A stretch of 64,000 bases of DNA, taken from assembly GCA_003586115.2 (NCBI GenBank), contig QVOM02000072.1:435982-499981 (forward strand), given 5' to 3'. Positions within the stretch are counted from its first letter, which is position 1. Every line of letters starts with the position of its first letter. Positions 50,622 to 62,249 of the stretch are shown here, one piece after another. The notes beneath the pieces were generated by a model. It made no database searches. It had not been told where the DNA came from and saw only the letters and a program-made list of their open reading frames with translations. The position numbers were made by a program, and so were the translations under genes. Source of the DNA: Salvator merianae. Its lineage: Eukaryota; Chordata; Lepidosauria; Squamata; Teiidae.

Positions 50622-50919
50622 AAAGATCCTCTTTAATTAAAACAGCTTTCATACGTTCTGACCAGATGAGGTAATTGCGGTCATTCAGCTTTTCAAATTG
50701 CTGCTGTAAAACTGGAGCAGTATGGGCAGCCATTTCCACAAACGGATAGGCTCTTTCTCCCTTCTAACACCGGATTCCTTACTTTAAACAATGCCGCTTC
50801 AACTACTTAACACAGTCTCTTTTCTCTTCTTGAGATGGATTATTTGTCATTAGAATAACAAGATCTGAGCTATCACACGGGTCTGCCTCACAGTTACCGC
50901 AATACTGGGCCTCATAACC
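50622..50919 (-). mobile_element. Ty1/copia leader and start of gag, cut by the gap
   Basis: Minus strand. Directly after the LTR is GGTTATGAGGCCCAG (50919-50905), which with one extra A matches the complement of the initiator-Met tRNA anticodon arm, the half-tRNA primer type known from Drosophila copia. A 186-bp leader leads to ATG at 50733. The open frame to 50622 contains KLNDRNYLIWSERMKAVL, the N-terminal gag motif of Ty1/copia (.L...NY..W...M...L). The rest is in the gap. Confidence 0.85.
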
Positions 50920-51275
50920 TGACAGAGTATAAAGCGGAATTTGGCCTGGAGTCAGATCACTAGTTAAGCTCAGCTAGTAGTCAGATAGACAAATAAATCT
51001 AGAGACTAGATACTTTCATTTAACAAACTTCATTTATTTACAGTATCTACAGAGAGAGAAAAATCTCTCTTAGTCCTTCTACCTCACTAGTCAAACAAGT
51101 ACTAACGGTCTTTCTTATACAGCACATACACAAGATATGAACATTCCAAATGACATCATCAACTGTCATCAACTGTCAGCTAGAGTTATGTAAACAACAT
51201 CGTAAATCTCTGTGTCAAGAAATGCTGACTCATTGTGACTCTTTGTTCCTGACTTAACTCTTTCAATACTTGTCA
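50920..51275 (-). mobile_element. Ty1/copia 5' LTR (copy B)
   Basis: The reverse complement of the LTRs at 45133 and 56626, 356 bp. It adjoins the primer-binding site on its 3' side, so it is the 5' LTR of an internal-region-bearing element transcribed leftward into the gap. The outer terminus reads TGACAAG rather than TGTCAAG. Confidence 0.88.
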
Positions 51276-53635
51276 AAACCTGCCTTTTTGATTGGTTAGG
51301 TAAAGTTTACAAAGTTTAAAATCATTGGCTGGGACAATACAGAGGTAGTGGTGTGTGCCCTTAGCATATGGCATGTATGCAACTGTTTTCAAGTCACATG
51401 CAAATGGAGAGGACAGTGATTCAATCAGCTGGCAATCACTGGGATGAGGCTGACCAAATCAGACAATGCAAACATTTTAACTATACCCTAAAAGTGTGAT
51501 GCCAGGTGCGACATTTACAAAAGTTGCAAGCTAAACATAGAATTGTGTCTGCTAGGGAAAGCAAACACTTCTGTTGTAGCATGCTCCATGCCTTCAGGCT
51601 CTTCCTGTTTACGGCTAATTTCTCTTAATGAATGAAGTCTGAAGTAGTTGGAAAGGGGGATATTGCTGCAGAAACCCAATTCAAAATAGAACTTTATTTC
51701 TGGTGTCTTTTCCAAAATGGCTTTCAGATGTACTCCATAGTGAGCTATGATCCAAACACACATACAGCCTTACAGTTCATATTCCATAAATGCATGTATT
51801 TTCATCTACACGGTCCCACTATATACGTCTTTCAATAATGTGGATAACATTGCCTCCTACATTATGCCTCCCTGATGTTACACAGGCATCAACGTTAGCA
51901 ATTCATGATAGCCCTGTCCTCTGTGAGTTTGTCCAAACATCTTTTGAAGTCATTCAAACTGGTGACCAACATCACATATTGTGATATTGTGCTGACTAAA
52001 GTCTTTGACCCTATTCCACCAATTTCACTTCTTCTGAAGCCAGCTTCAGAGTAGGTTTAACAAGCTTCAGGAGATCTTATTTAAAAAGCCATCTCTAAGG
52101 GTGCTGGAATTTTATGAGAGTGAGCGTCTAGCAGAGCTAGGTTGTGCTAGGATGGGAAAAGTGATCTGTGGGGTATATAATCTTGTAGCTGCAATTATAC
52201 AGTGTGGTTTCTTATCAAAAACCCAGCATGTTGCTCACTGAATAAAGAATGACTTTGCAACAATATCCTGGATCTGCATTCCATGAGGCCCAGGCTGGAG
52301 ATCTTGACACCATGAGATGAGCACCTGGTTCAAAATAGACCTCATCACAAGGCAAGTAGTTGTACAATTGCATACCTTGAAGAGAATATTGCACACAGTC
52401 AGTGTAAATAGTTGATGAATGTGACTGGGCATGTTCAGTTTGTAACAAACCCAGATCAGACTGGGATCATGGAACCTAGAACGTGCTGGCCTGTTCTGTG
52501 AACCAATCGCTGAGTTCATCAAATAGTTTGTGAACCCCTCCCAGGTTGTGCCCAACCTCTCCCCCTTCTCCAAATGTGCCCTGCTAAATCCTGGGTCTCA
52601 GCCTAGCCTCCTCCCCCTTCCTCAGTTGCACCCCAGTAAGCCCCAGGTCTCAACATGTATCCCCCCACTGTATTTGTCCTTCTCCCAAGGGGACCATTCT
52701 ACCCCACAGTCGCCAGCCACATGGTCTTGTAGAGATTGCTGTCAGTATCCTATCTCTTTGAGGACTAGGACTTTTGCAGTGGAGCCACTGCAAGTCCTTC
52801 CAGAAGGCCTAGCATGTGGACATGTGTGTGTCCACTTCCTGCAAGGCCTCGACTGGGTCTGTGGATAGCAGTGGGTCCTCACACTAGGCTTCCTGGGAAG
52901 ACATGTAGGACACCAGGCACAGTCTCTCCAAGATCACATGGCCAGTGTCTGTGAAGTGGCATAGGCCTCTCAGGATAAGGTAAGGCCAAGCAGATGCAAG
53001 GGAGGATGGCAGGACTCAGGGCTTAGCATGGCATAATCAAGGCAAGGGGAGAAGCTGAGCTGAGACTTGGGGCTTAGTAGGGTGAGAACAGGGAAAACGT
53101 GAACTCAGTTCATACTTTTAAATATATATGTGTGTGTGTATGTGTGTGTATAGATAGATAGATGGCTATATTATGAATACATATACATTTTTCCATGTCT
53201 TTCCAATAACTCTACTGTAGCTCTTAGTTGTACATTCAACCTATTGGACAATTTTGTACATAGAATTTAAACAAAAACTCTTTTTCTCTACTTTACCTCT
53301 CTCACACCCTCTCCCCCAAGAGCCTGCTGGGTCACTAACTTACAATCCTCTTTCTTCCGTTTTGAAGACTACTTTCACTAGACTTTGTATGGTCAAGTTT
53401 AACAGAACAAAACTAGCCTAAGCAACGCCATTTTATAAGAAAATGCACATAGGAAAAAAAATCTGCTTTCTGCTTCTGTATCACTGCTTCAGCTCAGGAT
53501 GAGATAAAAGAAAACATATTATTTCACCCCAAAAGAACTTGCTGTTTCACTGTTCCAGGCATGCAGCCAAAAAGCAATGGCTTGACAATAAACACAGGTA
53601 TGATTTGCACAATGGAAAAGAATGAAACTAGACAC
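51276..53635. other. Upstream intergenic DNA, nothing recognised
   Basis: No family-like ORF; ORFs near 52235-52868 overlap in several frames without motif. A (TG)n/(TATG)n run lies at about 53126-53161. Confidence 0.45.
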
Positions 53636-53638
53636 ATA

Positions 53639-54673
53639 GGCTGCGTTCCAACATGGCATTTAATCAGTTTACAGGCCGTCTTCAGTTCCCGCTGTCCCGA
53701 CATGATCTTGCCATTCCGTAATTTTTGTGGATTAAATTGGCGAAATCCGGATTACTTTGTCTTCGGATTTAATGAACTCTCAAGCCATTCCAGATCGCTA
53801 GCGCGCTTTACTTTGTGCTGTGGGCATGGGGAAAGCGATTATTTGAGAGGGACCGTACTGTTTTGGGGGGCATGCAGAGGGAGGGATCCCCATTTTGTGC
53901 CGTCCAATGACAGACTTTGTGGGTGGGCAGGAAGCACATTAGTTTCCTCTGCCTCCATTATCCCCCCTTCCCTCACTGCCAGGGGAAAAGAAATCGTCCT
54001 CCTTCTTTGCTAAGCTGCAGTCCTGCCAGGAAGAAATTAAAGGCTTTCTCCACTTCTGTATGCTCTTTAAAGGAAAAAATAAACTGTGCCTGTTTGGAGT
54101 TTTGCCGTGGTCAGCACACAGTTAAAAATAGTAGAGCCCTCCCACGTTCCCTCCCCACTTTTTCCCTTTGTTATGGACCTCTCCTGCTACTTTTAAATTG
54201 CGCAGTTGCGTTAAAGTGCATCAGCAGGGGAGCTCTCATGCGCATTTCAAAAGAACTTTAAAAAGCTTAAAGTTCATAGTTTTAAAGTGAACATAGTTTT
54301 AAAGTTCTGCTTGTGTAGACAGAGGCTGCAGGGAGGAGAAGGCGCAAATGGCGAATGCCTAGTAATGCTGCCAAGTGAATCCCTGTTCTGAAGCAGCAGG
54401 GGGACATACGGAGAGCAGAGCTGGAGTTTCCCGCCCCTGTGACGTCAAGGTTTGAACATTGGGACTGCAGCCAATCGCTGACTGCATAGGGAGGAGAATT
54501 TGACGAGGGGTGGAGGCAGAAAGGGTACTGCCAAGCACGGGAAATATCAGTGTGGGAACGAGCAAGTACGGATTGACTCCGTGTTAAACTGTAACTGTGG
54601 GAACGACCAGAAGACGAATTCACTGTGTGTACTCTTCTGATACGGATTACATTGACGATGTCCGACCGCGGCC
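53639..54673. mobile_element. Harbinger-like MITE, inverted relative of the inner MITE, TSD ATA
   Basis: Left end GGCTGCGTTCCAACATGGC; right end read inward GGCCGCGGTCGGACATCG. ATA flanks both sides (53636-53638 and 54674-54676). It aligns end to end with 48459-49645 in reverse orientation, for example the AGTTTACAGGCCGTCTTCAG region, but with many differences. Confidence 0.75.
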
Positions 54674-54702
54674 ATAGAGTATAGTGGAAACTGAAATCAA
54701 CT

Positions 54703-55284
54703 GCAAAAAGGTATAAAAAATGGGCTGAAATTCAGAGCTACTTCCACGGTGACCACCATTTTAATGTTTGATCAATAAACCATGTTTTATTCACAAGGCC
54801 TCCCGCCCTTGGCATGATTTATTGGCTTGGGATCACACCAACCATGAACCCCTGACTTTTGGGGCAACAAGTTCCTTTTGTGTTCTGGCACATATTCAAA
54901 CAATTTCTTCCAATTTTGATGTGTGGGCCTTTTTGATGACTGGCCCATATAGATTAATCTTCTCCTTCTTAAAAAAGCAAATATTAATTGTTCTTCTATG
55001 TATTTGTAACACTGCTTCATTGATCTTTCTTTGAGGGTTTTCCAGTTTTTCACCACTACTGCCTGTGCCAATAATAATTGTGCAGCTAAATATTTGTCCT
55101 TTGTTTTTAAATCTTGACTTTCAAATGTTTGCATTAATATCACTTCTTTAGACCATACAATATTATCTTTAATTATTTTATTTTGTTCCCATCCACTCCT
55201 ATCCCAGAACTTTCTTATCCTTTTACAATACCACCAAAGACACATATAGATTCCTCTTTTCTTACATTTATGTCAACACTCTAG
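54703..55284 (-). mobile_element. L1-type LINE ORF2 C-terminal fragment
   Basis: The minus-strand frame (55245-54787) begins CLWWYCKRIRKFWDR, matching the L1 ORF2 C-terminal H.WW.C..I..FW block. It continues with LLLAQAVVVKNWKTL, the later A..LIAK.WK block. 5'-truncated; its upstream edge coincides with the left border of duplication copy 2. The exact 3' end is uncertain. Confidence 0.7.
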
Positions 55285-55635
55285 AAACTCAGTTCATACT
55301 TAATTGGTTTGGCAAATCTCTAGTGCAAAATGCTTACACATTAAAACAAATTATTTTTCCAATTTAAATGGCCCCACGGCGTGAGAAGCAGCTGCTGCTT
55401 TTTGCAAAATGCTCTTTCTGTTAGAAAACATCAAAAGTTACTTTGTCAATCATTTCTCAGACTAGCATTTAAAGCACTCAGCAGACCCAATATCCCAGTT
55501 CTTTCACCTGCTTCTAGTGCCAAGAAAACTTCACGAAGGCATTGCTGGGAATTAAGCTCAACAGAAGGGTGTCTTTACCTTTGCTTGCCCTGAAGAAAAT
55601 GTATATCATTTGCATTCTTCACATTCTGTACTCAC

Positions 55636-55738
55636 CTGCACAGCAGCTAACTTCAGTTTCCTTTCCAAAACTTCCTATTTTCATACAAGCAACAACCAGG
55701 AATATTAGAGCCAAGTGAAAGCTAGTCTGGGTCATCAT
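55636..55738 (-). CDS. Duplicated ficolin first exon (signal peptide), possible alternative exon 1
   Basis: The 103-bp exon keeps the double ATG, the same signal peptide ([16 protein letters not shown]...), the SCC cysteines, the GTGAGT donor and phase 1. It could therefore splice to ficolin exon 2 at 41730. Against copy 1 it differs at two residues (Glu26 to Lys, Gly29 to Glu). A TATA-like element stays at about 55782-55788. No further ficolin exons lie beside it. Either it is an alternative distal promoter/exon, the orphan start of a lost second gene copy, or non-functional. No frame-breaking change is seen. Confidence 0.7.
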
Positions 55739-56625
55739 GTTTCTTATGGATGTTTCCCTGTAGCAAGACTCCCGGGCACTTTTTATATAATATCTATCTG
55801 TATGACAGTGTGGCAATTTCAAACTATTCAACGTTAAAGTCCAAAATCTTTGTTGTGCAATGCATGTTTCCTCCAGATGGCTGTAATGGGCTTTCACTTT
55901 TTCTAAAGCAAGAATGCCTGCAATTCCTGAATTGTGCAATACTGGACACTCCCTACCTGTCAGCAAATTTGCTTTTCCTTTGTGCTTAGTAATATTCATC
56001 TTGTTGCTATAATATTTTTTGCGATTTTGTTTTGCAAACAAAATCACCCATTTTCTATGACATAGTGTATAAGCAGTATAATGAATAACAGCTTTTATTC
56101 TAATGAATAACAGCTTTTGTTCCTCTTTCTACCTGTTCCATAGTCACAATAATGAAAGAGTTTGGAATTATATTTGATACTTCTCCTTCCATTGCAAAAG
56201 CACATAATTTGCACATATTAAGGAATGACAATACTTGAGTGCCGCTGAAAAAGGAAGCAAGATCACCTAACAAGCAACTTCACAAGAGCTGGCTGCAACT
56301 TAGGGAGGTTTCCCAAAGAAAAAAAATAAGAAAATCAACATGGTTTATCTTTGTTTCAATTAATTTATTGTTTTCTGTGTCTTCCTCTCAACAGTGTGGG
56401 ATGCAAGGAACACGCTAGATGCAAAAGTAGAAAAATAATCTTAACAAAAAGTAGAGATCTCCTGGTAATCTCCTTGGCAGAGAGCAGTGTTCAGAATTCT
56501 TTTTCAAGCTTTGAGATTACTACAAGTCACTCATGTTGTCAGACAGTGTCGTAGCAACAGCATTCTGATCAGTTCTAATTTATGTTCCCTGGCAACTGAA
56601 TTTGTTTCAGTCAGGTTGTATTTAC

Positions 56626-56989
56626 TGTCAAGTATGGAAAGAGTTAACTAAGTCAGGAACAAAGAGTCACAATGAGTCAGCATTTCTTGAGACAGAGATT
56701 TACGATGTTGTTTACATAACTCTAGCTGACAGTTGATGACAGTTGATGACGTCATTTGGAATGTTCATATCTTGTGTGTGTGCTGTATAAGAAAGACCGT
56801 TAGTACTTGTTTGACTAGTGAGGTAGAAGGACTAAGAGAGTTTTTCTCTCTCTCTGTAGATACTGTAAATAAAATGAAGTTTGTTAAATGAAAGTATCTA
56901 GTCTCTAGATTTATTTGTCTATCTGACTACTAGCTGAGCTTGACTAGTGATCTGACTCCAGACCAAATTCCACTATATACTCTCTGTCA
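56626..56989 (+). mobile_element. Ty1/copia solo LTR (copy C), perfect TSD TTTAC
   Basis: 364 bp, TGTCAAGTATGG to CTCTCTGTCA. TTTAC flanks both ends (56621-56625 and 56990-56994). The paralogous site in copy 1 (47781-47785) has a single TTTAC and no LTR, proving insertion after the duplication. Confidence 0.97.
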
Positions 56990-57729
56990 TTTACACTTCT
57001 TGAAAGTCCAGTCTATGCAAGGACTAGAGCACTTCTGAGGCCTAGGAGTCCCAATTAAAAATGCTGCTCCAGATCCCAGAAATATGACATTGGATCTACT
57101 TTCATGAGATCTGCAAAAATAAGTCCTAACTGGGGAAAGGCATGCAGCTATCACCAGTCCACATTTGAGAAAGTATTTAGTGGGAGCCTGTGAGAATCTT
57201 TCTGTCTTTATTCCTCTATTTGTCAGCCAATCAGAATTTTTAATGAGGGAGGCAGTGAGGAAGAATGCAAGCTGCCCATTTGAGGTTCTTCTTCTTTTGT
57301 TTTGAAAATGTTCTCACCCCTTCCTTCCACCATTTCTTGCCTACAACTTCCAGTTGGAGGTGACAATAAAAGCCATGCCAAAATGAGTTTGTGGGAAAGG
57401 TGTGTCTCCCTGTTCATTGTTGATTACAGTCATGAAATGTGAATGGCCAATGGGATAACCTTAAAGAGATCATTTGGAAAAGAAAATTTGGCTGAATGTG
57501 TACTTCAACCCTACTTATTTTAATCAAGGAGCAAAGAGGCTCAAATGTGGGCAGAGATGGCCACTGTTGTCCATGCCTTGATAACTTTAGGCTGCAGTCA
57601 GACACAACAAAAAATGAGGTCCCAAGCCATTTTCGGTTTTGACAGTCCAGACAGATGGATACATTTCGGGCATGGTCCGACATCATAAATTTAATCCATA
57701 TTGGAAGAATACGAGGACTGAATTCATCT

Positions 57730-60487
57730 GGCAAAAGTCACGGGTCCAATAAATTCTTATCCTCTCTGGCAGATAACTTCATTTTCCAAAGGATGGAGGA
57801 AAAAACTGTCAGAGCGTATATAGCGGAATTTGACCTGGAGTCAGATCACTAGTTAAGCTCAGCTAGTAGTCAGATAGACAAATAAATCTAGAGACTAGAT
57901 ACTTTCATTCAACAAACTCTTTATTTACAGTATCTACAGAGAGAGAAAAACTCTCTTACTCCTTCTACCTCACTAGTCAAACAAGCACTAACTGTCTTTC
58001 TTATACAGCACACACACAAGATATGAACATTCCAAATGACGTCATCAACTGTCATCAACTGTCATCAACTGTCAGCTAGAGTTATGAAAACAACATCGTA
58101 AATCTCTGTCTCAAGAAATGCTGACTCATTGTGACTCTTTGTTCCTGACTTAGTTAACTCTTTCCATACTTGACAAAAACAAGGGGGTCTGCTATCTTGG
58201 ACCTAATCCTTACCAACAGGGAGGAAATGGTTAAGGAAGTAAGGGTGACTGGGACCCTGGGTGGCAGTGACCATGCTATCATTGAGTTTTGGATAACAAA
58301 AGGAGGAAGATCTGAGAGGACTCAGTCTTCAAGGTTAGACTTCAGAGGAGCAGATTTTGATGGACTCAGAAGGAGGGTAGGAAGGATCCATTGCCTGGAT
58401 GTCTTAAAGGACAGAAATGTCCAGGAAGGATGGGAAATTTTGAGAAAGGAGATTCTAGAGGCACAATCTTTAACAATTCCTAAAAGAAGAAAGAATGGCA
58501 AGCATCTAAAGAGACCAGGGTGGACGAACCCTGAACTTAAGAACTTGCTAAAAAGAAAAAAAGAAATGTTTAAAAAATTCAAAGAGGGGGACATATTAAA
58601 AGAAGAATATAATGCAATCTGCAGGAACTGCAGGATAAGTGTCAGAAAGGCTAAAGCTAAAAATGAATTGAGGATTGCAAGAGAGGCCAAAAACAATAAA
58701 AAAGGGTTTTGGGGGTATGTCAGAAGCAAAAGAAAAGTCAAAGAAGCTATAGGACCTTTACAGAATGAGAAGGGTGATTTGGTCAAAAACGACATTGAGA
58801 AGGCAGAACTTCTGAACTCCTATTTTGCATCTGTTTTCTCTCAGAAAGGAAAGAAACATCAGTTGGCTTTCACTGTGCTGTTGAGGGAATAGGAGAATCA
58901 AGGCTCTGTATGGACAAGGAGAAGGTGAGGGAACACTTAGCAAACTTAAATGTATTCAAGTCTCCAGGCCTAGATGAATTACATCCTAGGGTGCTGAAGG
59001 AATTAGCTGATATAATTGCTGAACCACTCTCTGTGATATTTGAGAACTCATGGAAAACAGGAGAAGTCCCAGAAGATTGGAGAAGGGCAAATGTTGTACC
59101 TATCTTTAAAAAAGGAAAGAAGGCTGAACCAGGCAACTACAGGCCTGTGAGCCTGACTTCAATACCAGGCAAGATACTTGAACAAATAATTAAACAGCAT
59201 ATATGGAAGCACTTGAATGGGAATGCAGTAATTAACCAAAGCCAACACGGATTCGTAACAAGCAAGTCATGCCAGACTAATCTCATTTCCTTTTATGACA
59301 AAATTACTGGATGGATCGATCAAGGAAAGGCTGTGGACATAGTATATCTTGACTTTAGCAAAGCATTTGACAAGGTGTCTCATACTATACTTATTGAAAA
59401 AATGATCAAATATGGGATTGACAGGACAACTGTTAGGTGGATTCATAACTGGCTTAGTGATCGTACTCAAAGAGTGGTCATAAATGGCTTCACATCCGAT
59501 TGAAAGACTGTCTCGAGTGGGGTACCGCAAGGCTCTGTCTTGGGCCCATTGCTGTTCAACATTTTTATAAACGATTTGGATGAAGGTGTCGAGGGGACGC
59601 TGATCAAATTTGCAGACGACACAAAGCTAGGAGGGGTTGCTAACACTAGGGAGGAGAAGGAGAGGATTCAAAATGATTTGGACAAGCTTGAACAGTGGGC
59701 TGAAACTAACAGAATGACATTTAACAGGGAGAAATGCAAAGTTTTACATCTGGGTAAGAAAAATGACAATATCCAATACAGAATGGGGGGAATCTCGCTG
59801 AGCAGCAGCACATGTGAAAAGGATCTGGGTGTACTAGTAGATCATAGATTAAACATGAGTCAACAGTGTGATGCAGCTGCAAAAAAGGCAAACACCATCC
59901 TGGGCTGTATCAAGAGGAGTATAGAGTCTAGATCACGAGAAGTAATTGTCCCACTTTACTCTTCCTTGGTCAGACCTCATCTGGAGTATTGTGTCCAGTT
60001 CTGGGCACCCCAGTTTAAAAGGGACATTGACAAACTGGAACAAGTTCAGAGAAGGGCGACCAAAATGGTGAGCGGTCTGCAAACCATGTCCTACGAGGAA
60101 CGGTTAAAGGACCTAGGAATGTTTAGCCTGCAGAAGAGAAGACTGAGAGGAGACATGATAGCTGTTTTCAAGTATCTGAAGGGCTGTCACAGTGCAGAAG
60201 GATTGGCCCTATTCTCAGTTGCGCAAGAAGGAAGGACTAGAAACAATGGGATGAAAATTCAAGGGAGTAGATACAGGCTAGATATTAGGAAAAATTTTCT
60301 GACCGTAAGGGCAATCAGTCACTGGAACAGGTTACCACAGGAGGTGGTGGGCTCTCCTTCGCTGGAGGTCTTCAAGGAAAGGCTGGACAGATATCTGTCT
60401 GGGATGCTTTAGTGAATCCTGCATTGAGCAGGGGGTTGGACTCGATGACCCTGGAGGTCCCTTCCAACTCTATGATTCTATGATTCT
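57730..60487 (+). mobile_element. CR1 LINE, 5'-truncated, mostly intact RT, disrupted by a copia LTR
   Basis: The 5' part (57730-57806 and on from 58181) encodes the endonuclease end, with SAILDLILTNREE and GGSDHAIIEFWI. The RT domain follows: KSPGLDELHPRVLKE, FKKGKKAEPGNYRPVSLTS, VYLDFSKAFDKVSH (first catalytic Asp), GVPQGSVLGPLLFNIFINDL and the catalytic KFADDTKLGG. The C-terminus ends near 60410 with WNRLPQEVVGSPSLEVFKER. The 3' end carries the CR1-type GATTCTATGATTCTAT repeat. It is disabled by a frameshift near 58850, an in-frame TGA at 59501-59503, and a solo LTR at 57807-58175. Otherwise little decayed, so fairly young. ATCT at both edges (57726-57729 and 60488-60491) may be a short TSD or chance overlap with the tail. 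Confidence 0.95.
57807..58175 (-). mobile_element. Ty1/copia solo LTR (copy D) inside CR1, perfect TSD AAAAC
   Basis: 369 bp, reverse orientation, with an extra copy of the CAACTGTCAT unit relative to the other LTRs. AAAAC flanks both sides (57802-57806 and 58176-58180). The CR1 endonuclease reading frame picks up again after the insertion. Confidence 0.97.
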
Positions 60488-62249
60488 ATCTTCTGATTGT
60501 TCCCACGTTTGCATTTTAGCATGGCCTCAGTTTGGACTTCATTGTTCACAGGGGTGGGAAAGTTAAGCTACTCCCTCCATATGTTCCTGCTGCTGCCTCA
60601 AAACATGGATTCACTTGACAGCATTACTAGTCATTCACCATTTGCTCCTTCTCCCCCTCCAGCCTGTATCTACACAAGCAGAACTTTAATACCACATGGA
60701 CCGCACAATAAAGCTTTTTAAAGGGCAGAAGGCGATTTCTGCTCCATTGCAATTGCACTTTTGCACAATTGCACACTTTAAGAGTAGCGCAAAAGCAGGA
60801 AGAGGTCTGTGAAGAGGGAGAAATGCGACGGGGGAACATGGGGAGTTCTATTATCATGATAATGTAGTTAATGGCCAGCAATGGACTCTGTCTCACCTCC
60901 CCTCAAGACATCCACAGCGGCATATATCTCACTATGTAGCTGTGTGCTGCTGACGGCAAAACTGATACTGAGTGGGTTCTTTGTTAGGGCAAGAAGACTG
61001 CACCCCAAACAGGCACAGTCTATTTTTTTGTTTAATCAGCAGACGGAAGTGGAGGAAACCTTTAATTTCTTACTTGCAGTGTCAAATGGGGGATAAAGGA
61101 AGAGAAAGGACTGCAGTATAGTAAAGTAGAATGGAGGACAGCTTTCTTTTCTCCTGGCAGCAGGGGAAGGGGGGGATAATGGAGGCAGAAGGAACTACTG
61201 TGATTCTGCCCACCCACAAGTTGGTCATTGGATGACAGGAAATGGGAAACCTTCCTCTGCATGCCCTCCCAAAAGTACGGCCCCTCCCAAATAGTCTCCT
61301 TCCGTGTTCTCACATCGTAAAGTAAAGTGGGCTAGAGATATGGAACGGCTTAAGAACTTATTAAATCCGAATGCAAAGCAGTCTGGAGTTCACCAATTTA
61401 GTCCAGAAAACTACAGAAAGGCAATATCATGTTGGGCCAGTGGGAACTGAAGACGGCCTGTAAACGGATTAAATGCCATATTGGAACGCGGCCTTCTGGT
61501 TTTTTTCTGGACTAAAACAGCTATTTTTGGACTATTTTGCATGTGAATTGTCCGCTCTGAGGCTGTTTGACCTCATTAGTTCATTTTAATTTTTGGTGTC
61601 TGAATGGAAGAAGATTATTTGGGCGGGCAGAGGGTTGGTACCATTCCCCTCTTCGCCAATGCCTGATGTGTTGTGCACATACTAGAGGGGAGGTGCCATT
61701 GTCCCCCACTTCCTGTTCCTCCCCTGTCCTTGTCACCTCTGTCTGGCCATCCCTGCTCACTGGCTCCCTGCATGCCTGTGCCTCTTTTTCCACTTTGCTG
61801 CCGCCGCCAGAGAAGAAGCCCAGGCAGGCACAGGGCAAGATGTCAATTTTTCATTTATCTGAAGTCTACATCTGCACAAAATTCAGCTTCCTCAGCCTCA
61901 TGCCTCACCTGTCACTGAGGTTCACTCCCCTCTGCTTCTCCTCTTCACCTCTCAGGGCCCTCTCCTTCCCCAGCTCCCTCATCCTGGCCGGGCTGCTGGC
62001 TGAAGGGAAAAGCAGCCTGGTTGGTTGGCCCACACGCTGTGTTCAGACATAACAAAAGGGGTGACTTGGAGGTGCCTCATAGAGACAGTGTGCGGCACTC
62101 GTGTTCCCAAGTCTTCTCTAATCCACCTTTTCTAGCATAGAATCTTCATGAGAAAGGGGAGGGGCAGACTGGTGTGTGAACAATCCCACCTCAAAGCTGT
62201 CTTTGAGCTGCGTCGGAGATGCCTTTTTTTGTTGTGTCTGATCACAGCC

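Larger units (their letters stand above)
57668..61493. mobile_element. Inner Harbinger-like MITE, copy 2, split by CR1
   Basis: Same ends and TTC flanks as 48459-49645. Interrupted by the CR1 at 57730-60487. Confidence 0.75.
55285..61765. repeat. Segmental duplication, copy 2 (ficolin exon 1/promoter duplicate)
   Basis: Collinear with 46444-49917 in the same orientation. Extra DNA relative to copy 1: a solo LTR at 56626-56989, and a CR1 carrying a second LTR at 57730-60487. About 140-150 bp of copy 1 (about 48575-48715) is missing after 60545. The match can be followed to 61765, where copy 1 enters the gap. Confidence 0.93.
57590..62249. mobile_element. Outer Harbinger-like MITE, copy 2, with nested insertions
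   Basis: Left end GGCTGCAGTCAGACACAACA after TTA; right end read inward GGCTGTGATCAGACACAACA, followed by TCA (TSD with one mismatch). Without the inner MITE and its contents the element is about 834 bp. Confidence 0.75.

Noticed and set aside
49719..50739. Three ORFs of 270-305 codons
   Set aside because: Mostly N from the assembly gap. Only the copia gag start at the right edge is real.
58322..58795. 157-codon minus-strand ORF in the CR1
   Set aside because: Antisense shadow of the CR1 endonuclease and linker coding region.
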